Positions 35,085 to 46,132 of a stretch of DNA of 64,000 nucleotides are shown one piece after another. The translations under genes were made by a program, and so were the position numbers. Numbering within the stretch: position 1 is the stretch's first letter; each line of letters starts with the position of its first letter. This stretch comes from Cycas panzhihuaensis (Eukaryota; Cycadophyta): assembly GCA_023213395.1 (NCBI GenBank), contig CM041465.1:169453741-169517740 (forward strand), read 5' to 3'. The notes under the pieces were generated by a model. That model was not told the origin of the DNA and searched no databases. It worked only from the letters and a program-made list of their open reading frames with translations.

Positions 35085-35440
35085 AGTTACTTGTAATGTT
35101 TCCTATTATCATCATGATTAGTTATTGGATTTGGGTGCTTAACATAATATTTATCCATATAAGAGCTAGTTCTAATCGTACCAACCTCTTGATGGTGGTG
35201 ATGTGCCTATGGAAAATGAAATTTTATGTATGATAATGGGCATTGGTAGTATCAAAATTAAAATATTCGATAATGTAGTGGTAACATTAACTAAAGTTAA
35301 ACATATATCTGATCTAAAAAGGAATCTAATTTCTTTGGGTGAACTAGATACATAGGTCATAAAGGAGTCTTGAAGGTATCATAGGGTTCTTTGGTTATTA
35401 TGAAAGCCTTAAAGAAAAGAAACCTTTATATTTTGGTAGG
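35085..35440 (+). pseudogene. Aspartic protease relic, element C first copy
   Basis: The active site reads stop-L-L-D-L-G-A, where D-S-G-A is expected (Ser to Leu, TCG to TTG type). The usual 'L..VKYV....RNLISLGELD' follows as KHISDLKRNLISLGELD. An 18-base deletion relative to the second copy lies near 35345. Confidence 0.7.
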
Positions 35441-36577
35441 AAGTATAGATATCATCCATGCAACTATAACATCAAAGACTGTAGAAGATCTAGCTCAGTT
35501 ATAGCATAAGAGACTTAGGTACACGAGTGAGAGAGGACTTAAGGTATTGATGAACTGTAAGTTTCTTCCTAACTTACAACTTTTAGATTTTTGTAAACAT
35601 TATATTTTCAAAAAGTAGCATAGACTTAGGTTTAAAGTAGGGAGTCACACTAGTAAAGGTGTTCTAGATTATGTATATTATAATATGTGGAGACCATCCC
35701 CTATAATATCTTATGGAGGATATCACATTTATAGATGATTACTCTAGAAAGATATGGGTTTATTTTTTGAAAAAGACATTTGAAGTTTTTAGTGTGTTAA
35801 GTAGTTCAAGGCTCTAGTTGAGAAGAGTATTGACAAGTCAATCAAATATTTAAGAACTGACAATAGAGGTAAGTTCAACTCTTTAGAATTTAAGAACTAT
35901 TACAAAGAAGTTAGGATCAAAAGATATATAACCACTAGCTATACTCCATAGTAAAATGGCATAACTGAGCACATGAAAAATACACTCTTGGAAAGAGTAA
36001 GAAGTATGCTGAGCAATATAGGAGTGGAACAAGGCTTCTGGATAGAAGTAATTTAAATAACTTATTATTTGGTAAATAAGTCACTATCACTTATAATAGA
36101 TTATAAGATTCCTAAAGAGATATAGACTAGATATTTACGTGACTATTCAAATTTGAAAGTTTTGGTTGTGATACCTATGCCTTGGCTAATAAAAGTCAAT
36201 GTTCAAAATTAGACCTAAAATCCAAGAGATGTATCTTTGTTAGTCATGCTGATAAAGATGGTGTAAAGGGATATAGGTTGTGGGATCCTACTACCCACTA
36301 ACTCACTATTATTAGAGATGTTATACTTGATGAATATCCCTTTATAAAATTAGATAGTATATAAGTTAAAGTTAAATGGGAAAAAAAAGCTAAACATTAA
36401 AAGGTTAAGCTTAAGACCCAACCATCTTTGGAAATAGAAAAGTAAGAAGAACTTTCTGAAGATGAATTTATAATAGATTTATAGGAGTATGTGGAGATTC
36501 CTCTACTAATTGTTAGAAGATATATATGAGTTAGTCATCCACCTGATAGGTACAAGCCTTCTATTTCTATTACTGTG
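35441..36577 (+). pseudogene. Pre-integrase and integrase relic, element C first copy
   Basis: The HHCC region (KRLRYTSERGLKVLMN.K, CKHYIFKK) is followed by integrase pieces: YLRTDNRGKFNSLEFKNYY and TLLERVRSMLSNIGV. The first catalytic Asp is Asn (35682-35684), while the second Asp and the Glu remain. The QQNG loop has TAG TAA in place of two Gln codons (35949-35954). The frame is cut at 36582 by the insertion of E1. Confidence 0.8.
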
Positions 36578-36582
36578 GTTTC
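36578..36582. other. Target-site duplication of gypsy E1, left copy (GTTTC)
   Basis: GTTTC directly precedes the LTR TGGAATT. The same 5-mer stands at 54255-54259, right of the last E1 LTR. This pairs the two outer borders of the whole gypsy block. Confidence 0.85.
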
Positions 36583-39537
36583 TGGAATTACGTTTGAAGG
36601 ATGGTCACTATGCTTAGTAGGTGGTAAGGTGGTAAATGACCAATGCTGGGATATGGATGGAATCCTATAAGTAGAAGAGAACATCACACAGGGTGTCCGT
36701 ATACCAGAGCACGAGTTTAGGACCTGTGAATGGTGCCTAAATTCCTTGGAGTAGCTTTTGATTTTGGTTTCGAGGGACGAGATACAAGTAGGGGTATCTC
36801 GGGCAGTCCCAAAGGATGAGGTCCTCCCACCCTTGGATGGTCAGAAGGGAGAAGGGGAGACCTAACAAAAGGGGGGTTCCTATAGTAAAGGAACATAGGA
36901 TGAGGTGGAATATGTAAAGAGGTACAAGACAAGTGTGGGTAGGTCCTCCTTATGCTAATTAGCCTAAGGTGGATCTAAACGGGAAAAGGTAATAGCGAAA
37001 GGAGGGTCCTTACCGCTATGTAAGCTAAGGGGGATTAAGCTCGGTCAAGAGTGATGAGACTTATGCATGTTAGATATGTAGAGTGTGGTAAAGAGACGAC
37101 CAAAAGGTGACGTCATATATGTCTATAAAGGGGGATCTAGAACTACACTCCCTCTCTCTCTTTTCCTTTTTAATAACAAAAGACAAGGAAAAGAAAGGAA
37201 AGAAAGGGTTTTTTACACATTCAAGCATGCATACTAAGGTGATGTCCAACTAAGCGGTGCCTTCAATTTAGGTAAGAAAAAGGGGGAGGTGCAATTCCTA
37301 TTATGTCCCTTTTCCTATAAAAGCAACCGTGCAACACACATATGCAAGGTGAATGCAAATAAATTGGTTTATTACCCTTTTGTCTTTGTGTGACTTATTA
37401 TGTAAAGAAAACAGATGCCTAATAAAAACACAAAAAGAAAGAGGTGGAGGAAGGGATATGATGCATACCTGAAAAGTGACACGGCTGATAGGGGAGCTTC
37501 ACTCTTATGCCACAAATGCCCTCCCGTCCTCAGTTAATGCGTAGCTGTAGTTGGAGAGAAAGTGGAGTGGGGGCTTCCTTACCTTCCCCGAGTGAAGGAA
37601 AAATAAAGTAGGAAAGCAAAAAGAGCCAAAGACCATACAAGAAAGTGAAAAACGAAAGAGGAAAGAAGAGCAAAGACTTACAAAGGGTTTTCCCTTCCAA
37701 GAAGGGGCTGCCAAGATGCAAGCTAATATATGTGCAATGATACAAAATAAACACTAAAGGGTTGTACCTTAAGTTAGTGAATCTACTACTTAAATTAACT
37801 CTGCACTCCTTTAAAGAAAATAGTGTACACTAAGAAAGAAAGAGAGGTTAGCCTTAGGATGGCCAACCCTCTCATAAGTGGACCTCCATGAAGCATCAGT
37901 ATGTAAAAGTATAGTAGTTTTATGGAAGCCTATGGGTAACAAGCAAGAACGGGAGTGAATGTTATGTGATGTGGAAGAGTTGCCTGTGTAGCGAAGACGC
38001 TATGGGTAGTGAATCACCACACTGATATTGCTAAGGGTCTGGATGGAGTTTAAATGATGTTTGGGGCTTAGAGAGGGCCCAAAGGGAGAGCGTGCAAGCC
38101 TGGAACCAGCACAACAAGGGCCACATATGCTGATATCCAGTGCAAGCTGGGTCTCACAAACTCCTAGTTTGCTCAAGCGAAGCACATACGTAAGAGAGGA
38201 AGGATGGGAAGGGGTTTGCCCTTAGGGAGTAGGCCAAAAAAAGGGACGGATCCCACCTTAGCTCCCTTCACCCAGTCATTATGGACCCTTTCCCATAGCT
38301 CTTTTGAGAGAAACCAATGGAGAATGGGAGAAATCTTGAGGTATCAAAGCCAAAAATGGGAAAAAACACTCTTTTTTACAGTAAAAACATGAAAAAGAGA
38401 GGATGGTATATTTTTAGGCAAGATTTAATGGAATAAATATGTGCTAAAATATAAAAACTGAGCAAGAGGTACCTACTAGGCTGTGTTAGGGGTGGATCTA
38501 CCACTGCAAATAGTGGAAGAAGGCATATTCTACAGGGTTCACAAGGTACCTCATAAGGTGGTATTGTAGGAGGAACTTGTTTGATGAAAACTGAGGAGTA
38601 AGCGTGGAGATCTTACTTAAAGATGTTAGATGGAGAGTCATCTACCATGTATTAGAGCTGCTACAGGCAAATCCTAGGTTGGAATAACAAAAACTCTAGT
38701 GTTGTAGGTGTACCTATGAGAGGAGAGGAGGAGAGAGCAGAATAGTAGTAGTAGGAAGTATTGTTGGAGAGCCAAGAGAGGTAAAATGAGGTCCTTTTTG
38801 GGATATATACCCATCCTAACCTTAATTGAGCGATTAGGGTTCAGGAAGGGTTGACTTGGTAACTTATCCATGTGGTAGTTCCATAAAAAGAGTGAGAATT
38901 ACCATAATGGATAAAAAAATAGAGAGCAATAGTTTCACCACTATAAACTTTACTATACCATGATAAACTTCACGGTACCACGATAAACTTCGCGGTACCA
39001 CGATAAACTTCGCAGTACCACTAAGTTTACAGTGGTACGAGACCAAAATACTAAAATAACAATGGTAAGAGTCCTGGGAACCCTAAATGAAGATGTGCTA
39101 GGTTTAGGAGGGGCTGGCCCTCTTGTCTAGGTGGCTAGGGATAGTCCGGGCAATATGTAAGCTAGACCAAATAGGACATCAGGAGTTGGGATTCCCAGAA
39201 ATGCTATGAAAGGATGTAAGATCAAGGTGTGAGTAGGTCACACGAGTTGGGTGAGGCTTGAGGTAATGTGGAGGTGGCGTGGAGGGTTGTAGATCACCAC
39301 GTGGATGCCTGGCTCGCGGAGAGGTAGGTCCTACGGGTCGTTATAGGCTGAAAAGATAACAAGTAGTATGATCAAGTAATAGGTGTAAGGTGATCACTTG
39401 AATGTGACAGGCAATCATACAATGAGGCGATGCTTCTATCTACCTTTCTAAAGAAATAATAAAGGTGAAAAGGAAGAAGCATACCTACACTTACCTGAGT
39501 CGATCTGTCCATACCCATTCCTGGTAGCTAGGAAACA
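36583..39537 (-). repeat. 3' LTR of gypsy element E1
   Basis: 2,955 bp from TGGAATTACG to CTAGGAAACA, matching 51307-54254 along its whole length and 48062-49110 over its first third. A purine tract adjoins its right end, so on the minus strand this is the 3' LTR. The several ORFs inside (for example 36717-36932, 37505-37714) reflect the lower A+T of this LTR and are not genes. Confidence 0.85.
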
Positions 39538-39550
39538 CTACCCCCTTAGC
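39538..39550 (-). other. Polypurine tract of E1
   Basis: The plus strand reads CTACCCCCTTAGC, i.e. GCTAAGGGGGTAG on the minus strand, beside the LTR start TGTTTCC. Confidence 0.75.
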
Positions 39551-39949
39551 TGTAGAGCCTTGACGCTCGAAAGTGCGATGCGATGGCCAATGCTGGCAAC
39601 AAAAACTATCAGTAGCACATGTATGCATACTAATCATAATCATAACAAGGTCGAAGGGTGCCAACGAGTGTCGTGGCAGAACGCGTAGATATGAGAACAA
39701 GGGTGGAGACAACATAGGGGCTACTTATGTGCCACTCAGCAATCAACCAGAAGCTATGACAGATGAGGGGGATGCCCACATCGTGAGACTGCAAAGAGAA
39801 GGTGTAATGATATTAAGAGAAAGAGTGAATGAGTGAACTTGGTGGTTGCCATAGTTTAACCTAATTAGCGGCTAGCTTCAGAGGAATGAACAGATTGCAA
39901 GGTGAGGAGCAAGATGACCCGAGACTTAGGTGACATGGTGACTAGGTAA
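39551..39949 (-). other. 3' untranslated internal region of E1, no gene recognised
   Basis: About 400 bases between the RNase H relic and the purine tract. An ORF on the plus strand (39573-39836) is not supported by any motif. Includes a copy of the dispersed 'cc.tagttta.cct' motif at 39845-39884. Confidence 0.4.
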
Positions 39950-40377
39950 GTCTCTCAAAGGTGGTCATTAAGAAGAGGGAGGCGACGCTCAAAGATGAGG
40001 TGAACAAGGTTGTTTGCCTCAGCGTTGAAGGCCCAAGGAATGTGTCGAATGTCGACAGATTGGAAACAAGCCAATAGGGATCTAGTAGTTAAAGCGAGGG
40101 CTCTCAAGCATGGGCATCACACTTAGTAGACCTAGGTGAGATGGGACACCAGCACCTAGGAGTCGCAAAGGAGAACAATGGGTCCGTGGTGGAAATGGAG
40201 TGCATTGGTGAGGCCCTCAATAACGACCACATACTCAGCTTCATTATTGGCAGCCTCGGGGAGAAAGACTCTAGAACATAAGAAATCATGTCTAGAAGGG
40301 TTATGTAGGATCCACGTGGTAGCAGAGGGACCAGGATTACCACGGCTCCCACCATCAGTGAAGATGAAGAGAGTCAT
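39950..40377 (-). pseudogene. Archaeal-type RNase H domain (aRNH) of the Tat gypsy element
   Basis: The minus-strand frame starts MTLFIFTDGGSRGNPGPSA and continues with EAANNEAEYVVVIEGL and LLCDS. After some stops come RSLLACFQSVDIRHIPW and NAEANNLVHLIF. These are the four blocks of the RVT_3-type RNase H: D..S.GNPG, NNEAEY, DS and N.EAD. The first three acidic residues are present, and the last (usually NAEADxLA) is Asn. Tat-lineage gypsies carry such an extra RNase H after their own RT-RNase H, to process RNA-DNA hybrids. Here it follows a gag directly, with RT and protease absent. Three stops (TAG, TAA, TAG) follow the DS block. Confidence 0.82.
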
Positions 40378-40439
40378 GGATGAGAAAGTACCTTGGTAGA
40401 AAGAGATGTAATAGAGTCGAGGGCTAGAAAAAGGAGGAA

Positions 40440-42068
40440 AGTAGCCTCGGGCAAAGTAGCTAATTCCTCGGGCAAAGTAGCCAATTCCTTAGGCAAAGTA
40501 GCCTTAGTGGAATGGAGGAGGTCATGAAATCAGAGCACGGAGTCATGATTCATCTCATCGTGACCTTGTTTGAGTGAAAGAAGGGATTTCATTCCACTTT
40601 TGAATGGGCGAGCAACATCAAAATAATTGATGAACTTGTCCATAAGTTGCTGGAATGAGAAAATAGAATGGGCCAGCAGGCGATAAAATCACTTAAGGGC
40701 ATCACCTTGTAAGGATCATGGGAATAGTTTCATTAGAATGTGATCATAGTCCCAGTAATCAATGCACACCATAGAGAAACTACAGATGTGCTCCGTTGGG
40801 TCCTGTGATGAAGTTCCATCAAACTTAGGAACTTTGGGAGGATGAGGCAGTAAGTTGGTTCTTCACGCCTCAACAGATAGTGGTGTCGATCTATAATCCA
40901 TGAAGGGACGTGCCCTTGCCTGGACCATAGGATCGAAAAATGATGTAGGAGGTAATGGACAAGGAACAGATGGGGGTGGTAGGCCCATCCCTTCTTGGGG
41001 AAATATCCCTTACTGAAAAGGGACTTGAGGATAAGTTCCTTGAAAGGAAGTTGGGTTTCCTTGTAAAGGTGCAGTGTAAGGAGCTACGTAGGATGGTGGA
41101 AAGGAAGGGTGAGGAACCGGGTTTTATCCATATGGACTACCTGTAGGTGGTGCAACCCCATATAGACGTAACGGGTCTACCCCATAAGCTGGAATATGAT
41201 TCCCTTTACCCTGCCCCTAAGGTTGAGAAGTATAGCCTGGGGGTATGTAAAGGGAAGGACCATTAGGTTGGTTTTGAGTATACATGGGAGCAGATCTCAC
41301 ATGACTAGTAGTAGTAATGCCAGTAGGGCCTCTAGGCCTACTAAGAAATGCATGTGCCACATTAGGAAGTGGCATGTTGGCTTGACTAAGAAAAGGTATG
41401 CTAACCCCAAGCTGGGAGAAAGACATACCTTGAGAGGGCCCCGAAGAGCCAGGACCATGATGAGGAATAGAAGGTGCAACATGCATCCCTAAAGTAGGTG
41501 TAAGGATGGAGTGGGATGAATGTGTAGGCATAAAAGGATTACTCATTGTGGGAGGTACAGATGCAGATGAAGATAGTGGGATAGGAGCGGACGAGGAGGA
41601 GGCTCCACCATGCAAGACATCTTCAAACCATCTAGGACACGATTGAAGATGAGCAGCTTGAAAGCACTCACTAAGGGCTTCAACCATGTCAGCAAGAGGG
41701 GTATCTACATGATCATAAGAGGTAGACAGGACCTCAAATGAAGTAGAACCCTTAGGGCGTTCCTCATAAGAATCACCAACTAGATGGTGGATCTCAAGAG
41801 GAGATAGACCCTCTACTATATGAGTAGAAGGATGAGCATCAAGTGGGTGATGTTGATCACCTAGATAATAAATAGGATAGTCACTCTCTTGGGTAGATCT
41901 TGGAATAGATGCGAGGAACTCATGAGTTCCCAAAATAAATGTATGATAGGCCCAATCGGAAGGGTATCCTTCCATTGTCGAATCAGAATTCGATGATAAA
42001 AGAAGATGATACATGGGATCTTCTAACAATGGAGGTAAACCACGTAGGCAACATAAGAAACGTCGCAT
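40440..42068 (-). pseudogene. Gypsy gag of E2
   Basis: A minus-strand frame of about 540 codons, with about five stops. The first 280 codons (42068-41217) are open and Pro/Ser-rich. The retrotransposon gag core follows: PHPPKVPKFDGTSSQDPTEH, YDHILMKLFP-stop-SLQGDALK, and FQQLMDKFINYFDVARPF, LKQGHDEMNHD. This matches PF03732-type gag. Tat gags of this length are normal. It ends at the 21-bp repeat and has no zinc knuckle left. Likely starts are at 42068 or at an internal Met (MEGYPSDWAYHTF, about residue 32). Confidence 0.8.
40441..40503 (-). repeat. 21-bp tandem repeat, three units, at the gag-aRNH junction
   Basis: The unit GTAGC(C/T)AATTCCTCGGGCAAA occurs twice complete and once partial. 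On the minus strand it encodes a seven-residue repeat ATLPEEL or ATLPKEL in the gag frame, so its length keeps frame. It stands exactly where gag homology with the E1 copy (near 46327) ends. Confidence 0.75.
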
Positions 42069-42213
42069 ACAAAACTTGCCAACACATTAGAAAAAGGAAA
42101 AAGATGCAAAGTGTGCATTGGGGGATGCCCAACAAAGAGATGAAGTGGAGGAGACTACTACAAGGTAATAGTACTAAAAGGAAGGGATAGGAACTAGCTC
42201 CCTTACTGGTAAG
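42069..42213 (-). other. Short leader of E2
   Basis: Sequence between the PBS and the gag ATG, with no motif. The overlapping plus-strand ORF 41939-42190 is a shadow. Confidence 0.4.
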
Positions 42214-42231
42214 TCCCCAGTATGGTCGCCA
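42214..42231 (-). other. Primer-binding site of E2 (not initiator Met)
   Basis: The plus strand TCCCCAGTATGGTCGCCA gives TGGCGACCATACTGGGGA on the minus strand, one base from the LTR end. It starts with TGG as a tRNA 3'-end complement should. The E1 copy at 48043-48060 is the same with three transitions. The tRNA used is not identified here. Confidence 0.7.
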
Positions 42232-42959
42232 GTGGATGCACGTCTATGGGATAGTCACTAAGCTCAATAGGAATGATAATGGTCGATAGTGATATCGAAG
42301 GTGCGAGTAAAAACCTACAAGTAAAGAAAGTATCACACAGGGTTCCCCGTGCATTGGAGTGTGAGTTCAGGACCTGCAGATGATACCCAACTAGCGTAAA
42401 GTGGCCCTCAATCTAGGAGAGAGAGAGGGAAAATAGGAAGGATAGCCTAGATAGACTTGAGAGGAAGGTCCTCCCACCCTTGGATGGCCAGAAGGGTAGA
42501 AGAGGAGTCCTTAAAGGTTTCCCTATGATGGAGGGAAACAGACGTGGACAAGGTAGGCAAGATCCTATGATGTAGCTGGGTTCCTCTTGGTTATTTGACC
42601 AAGCAAATAAGGCCAAGAGGAGGAAGGAAAGAGAGACAACTAGACCAAAGTTTCCTTTAATGATTCAAAGAGAAAACAAAAAAAGGAAAAGGGAATAGGC
42701 ACCACACATGTAAGTAAGCAATATCAAATGAAATGAACCAAAAGGGTAAGTTATGCTTTGTAGGAAAAGGAAAGGGAGGAGTAAGTTTCCTATAACATCC
42801 TTTCCTATAAGAGTTGAGTATATGACATGCTAATCCAAATTTGAATGGAAAAGTAAAGACTTAATCCAATCGAAACAAATCCAAAATAAATTTACAATAT
42901 TATTACATTAATTTAAAGATATTTTAAATTTTCTTACAGAATTCCTTCTTTTTGTGCTC

Positions 42960-43357
42960 TATTGAGCATGCAAAGGACTGCTACAGCAAGTTGGGAGATT
43001 AGAACTGAGTGTTGGGTGCTTCTTAGCCTGCTGCACATTCTTTGGAACCACTGTGATTGAAGTTTGCATAGAGTTTTGGTTGCTGATAACCAAAAAGTCT
43101 CTTTTCTTAGTGAAGAAATCTACCGGTGTCTCTTCCTTGGACTGTTGCGGCTACTATTTTCCTCTCTCGGCTATAACTTCACTTTCTTGGGCTCCTTCAC
43201 TATCCCCACGAACAGATTTGGGTGCTGCTCTGTCGCTCCTTATGCACTTTTGTTTTGTTTTCTCTCCTGCGCAGAAATTTTCATCTTGGAGCCATTCTTT
43301 CTTTTCAGAAAGTAATTTTTGACAAACTTTCCTCAAATCTCGCTCCTTAGACTGCAT
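42960..43357 (-). pseudogene. Unassigned protein-like frame inside the E2 LTR
   Basis: From the ATG at 43357 the minus strand is open for 67 codons, then has two TAG codons, then is open for a further 57 codons to a TAG near 42968. Composition is that of a soluble protein, rich in Lys, Glu, Gln and Ser (DLRKVCQKLLSEKKEWLQDE, later SKEETPVDFFTKKRDFLV), unlike the hydrophobic antisense ORFs 43053-43322 and 43064-43315. It has no motif I recognise. A captured fragment of a host gene is one explanation. Confidence 0.35.
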
Positions 43358-43665
43358 CTATGGCTACTGGCATCCTCTCTTCTCTCTCTCTTATGTCCTC
43401 TGTGAAGAGATCTTATTACTTTAAAACCTTATAATGCGTATTTCTTCCGCAACGGGTTTTCTATTTTTCCATTCTTTAATGGATTCCAAACAATTAACGA
43501 AATCCTACTTAAATCAATGTAATAAAGAAGTTTTCCTCTTTAATCATGTAGAGGACACGTGACATAAGATTCTCCTAAAATTCTGTGTGAAACAGACTTC
43601 ATTTCCCCTTCCAAAAATGCTATCATTTTTCAAACTTCCATTTTCCGTTTTCTACCGTCCGCAGA

Positions 43666-43869
43666 GTTGCACTTGCAGTCAGCAGAGTTGCACCTCAGTC
43701 AGCAGGGTTGCACCTGCAGTCAACAGAGTTGCACCTCAATCAGAAGGGTTGCACTTCAGTCGGCAGGGTTGTACCTCAGTCAGCAGAGTTGCACCTGCAG
43801 TCTATAAGGTTGCATCTCAGTCGACAAGGTTGCATCTTAGTCAGTAGGGTTGCACCTTAGTCAGCAGGG
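43666..43869. repeat. 20-21-bp minisatellite, about ten units, in the E2 LTR
   Basis: The unit GTTGCACCTCAGTCAGCAG(A/G) with small variants repeats from 43666 to about 43869. Some units carry an extra base (CTGCAG in place of CTCAG). An isolated further GTTGCACTT lies at 43877. It is read through by a plus-strand ORF (43587-43847), which I do not regard as a gene. Confidence 0.85.
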
Positions 43870-46132
43870 TGCAGTTCGTTGCACTTGTAGACTAGTCGAT
43901 CACTTAGTTGTAGTTGCGGTTGCACCTTTTAAAGATCTGAAAAATAAATCACATGCAAGCATACAAGTGTAAGTAAAAGATATCGTTTACTCTTTTTACT
44001 TTTATATGACCTACTTAGCTAGAACATAGATTCCAAATAAAAGTAAGAAAGGGAAATGGGGGTCAAAGGAAGGATGTGCATACCCGAAAGATGTAGCGGC
44101 CGACGGGAGGCCTCACCCACGTGCAACGCACGTCCTTGTATCAATCCACATATGTGTGACCAAGTCTTGACGTGAACAATAGGGGCTTCCTTACCTTCCC
44201 CTTTGTAAAAAGAAAGTGGAATTGAAGAAAGCAAAAGCAAAGAAGAAAAGCGACAGATCTTACCCAGATCCAGATGTTTTATACCTTTGCGAGAACACCA
44301 CACCAACCTACACATGCACTGGCTTATCTCTTCCAAGAAGGGGCTATAAAAGACAAGCTATCTATATGCAAGTATATGTGTAATATTTATGTTAAAATGT
44401 AAGGAAAAAACAAGCTCCAAAATCCTCTCTCAAGCAAGCATGTACATCAAGCAAAATGGAATGAAGGGAAGCCTCAAGATGGCTAACCTTTCACTGGGTT
44501 ATCCACACAACTCTCTAGCACAATAAGATGAGGGTAAAGGCAACTAAGGACAGCTAAGAGATACAAGGAAAAAAGTGACAAAGCATTGAGGAGATATCTA
44601 AGGTGTGGAGTTTCTATGGGTAGCAATAGCAATCTGGTGCACAAACCCTTGTCAATGTTATTAAGGAATACCCAACGATACAAGGGACACTACAGGGATC
44701 CAAACAAGAGGCGTACAGGCCTAGAATCAGTGCAGTAAGGGGCTGCATATGCTGATAATCTAGTGCAGGCCTAGGGCTCACCAACTCCTAATTATCCCAA
44801 GAGGAGCATGGAGTAAGAGAAGAGAAGGTGGGAAGGGGAATGCCCTTAGAGAAAAGGACTGAGTGGGGGGTTGCCTTGCCTTGCTCTCTTTACCCAACCT
44901 TGTGGTTCTCCCACTACTCCCTTGAGGAAAACTAGTGGAGGGAAGGTGGAAACTCAGAAGCAACAAGCCAAACTTAATGAAAACAAGCTTTGCTATGGTC
45001 AAACCTAAAGGAAATAGACAAACAAATCAAGAAATGGGTCCAATATGGAGATAACTTACCATAAATCTAAAGAAGAGGGTATGGATGACCTGCTAGAATG
45101 ATATAGGGTAGGTCTAGCACTGCAACCAACAGAGAAGAAGATCTCTACAAGGGTTTGTAGGAGAAATCCCAAGAGATAGCTGAAAGAGACACTTGTTGGG
45201 CGAGTTGGAGGAGAACAACACCAAAATTTGCTTGATAACACCTGGAGAGAGGCTTCCCACCATGGAAAAAGGTTGTTGCAGGTGGATCTTAGCCTAGAGT
45301 TGCAGGAAATGCAGGCCTACAAGCGCACCTGTAGCAAGAAGAGAAGAGGACAGAGATTGTAGTAGGAAGAGAAGAGGATAGAGATTGCAGCAGGAAGCAG
45401 TTATGTTGAAGAACAAAAAATGAGCTAAGAATTCTCAAAATGATGAGGATTTTGATACTTATACCCATCCCAGCTCTAAGCGAGTGAATAGGGTGCAAAT
45501 AAGGCTAAGGTGGATGTGAGGCCACGTGGTGATTCTGCGGGAAATGCGAGAATTACCGCGGCAGTTTAAAAAATAACCGGCAACAGTCGTACTGTGGTAA
45601 ACTTCGCGATACCGCTAAGTTTACAGTGGTGCAAGACCAGAAAGCTAGAATGGTAGAAATCTGAGCCCCAAGAGCCCTAGGAGGTGATGTGGAAGGCCTA
45701 AGAGGGGCTAGCCCTCCTGTCTAGGTGGCTAAGACAGTCCAGAATGCAGTTGGACAAAGGCAAGCAGAGCATCAATGGACAAAGGTCCCAGGAACAAGGT
45801 GCTAGGAGCTCAAAGTCGAGGCATGAATGGGTCACACAAACTAAAAGAAGCTCAAGGCAGTGTGGAGACAGTGTGGAAGGTCATAAAGTGCCATGGGGAT
45901 GCCTATCTTGCAGAAAGTTGGATCTCGCTGGGTCATCATAGGCTCATAATACGACAAGCAGCATGATCGGGCAATAAATGCAAAGTGATCATACAAATGA
46001 AGCAAGCAGTCATGTAATGAGGCAACACTTCTATCAACCTTTCTAAAGAAACAGTACAAGTGAAAAGGAAGAAGCATACCTGAGGCTACCTGAGTCAACC
46101 TACCTGTATCCATTCTTGGTAGATGGGAAATA

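Larger units (their letters stand above)
42880..43930. other. About 1-kb segment unique to the E2 LTR, less decayed than its surroundings
   Basis: Absent from the three E1 LTRs, which are otherwise colinear. It is richer in G+C and keeps many CpG sites. The left part encodes an unassigned minus-strand frame, and the right part is a minisatellite. No clear terminal repeats or target duplication were found at its edges, which I place only approximately. Confidence 0.55.
42233..46132 (-). repeat. 5' LTR of gypsy element E2 (3.9 kb)
   Basis: It runs from TGGATGCACG next to the PBS to GGGAAATA at 46132. It is homologous to the E1 LTRs (shared blocks around 'tgggatagtcacta', 'tcctcccacccttgga', 'tccattcttggta') but more divergent, and about 1 kb longer because of the segment 42880-43930. 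Its outer edge lies inside the E1 gag, and no purine tract stands there, as expected for a 5' LTR. The 3' LTR of E2 is absent. Confidence 0.75.

Noticed and set aside
36717-36932. ORFs within the E1 LTRs (also 37505-37754, 48111-48410, 51357-51656, 52239-52531)
   Set aside because: They recur at the same place in each LTR, lie in non-coding LTR sequence and have no domain. They reflect lower A+T content.
39573-39836. 87-codon plus-strand ORF between the RNase H and the E1 LTR
   Set aside because: It overlaps the purine-tract end of a minus-strand element and shows no domain.
43053-43322. Plus-strand 89-codon ORF in the E2 LTR as a membrane or secreted protein
   Set aside because: Leu/Ser/Phe-rich composition is that of an antisense shadow; the minus-strand frame looks more protein-like.
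43666-43869. CRISPR array
   Set aside because: Units are contiguous with no unique spacers, and they sit within a plant gypsy LTR.
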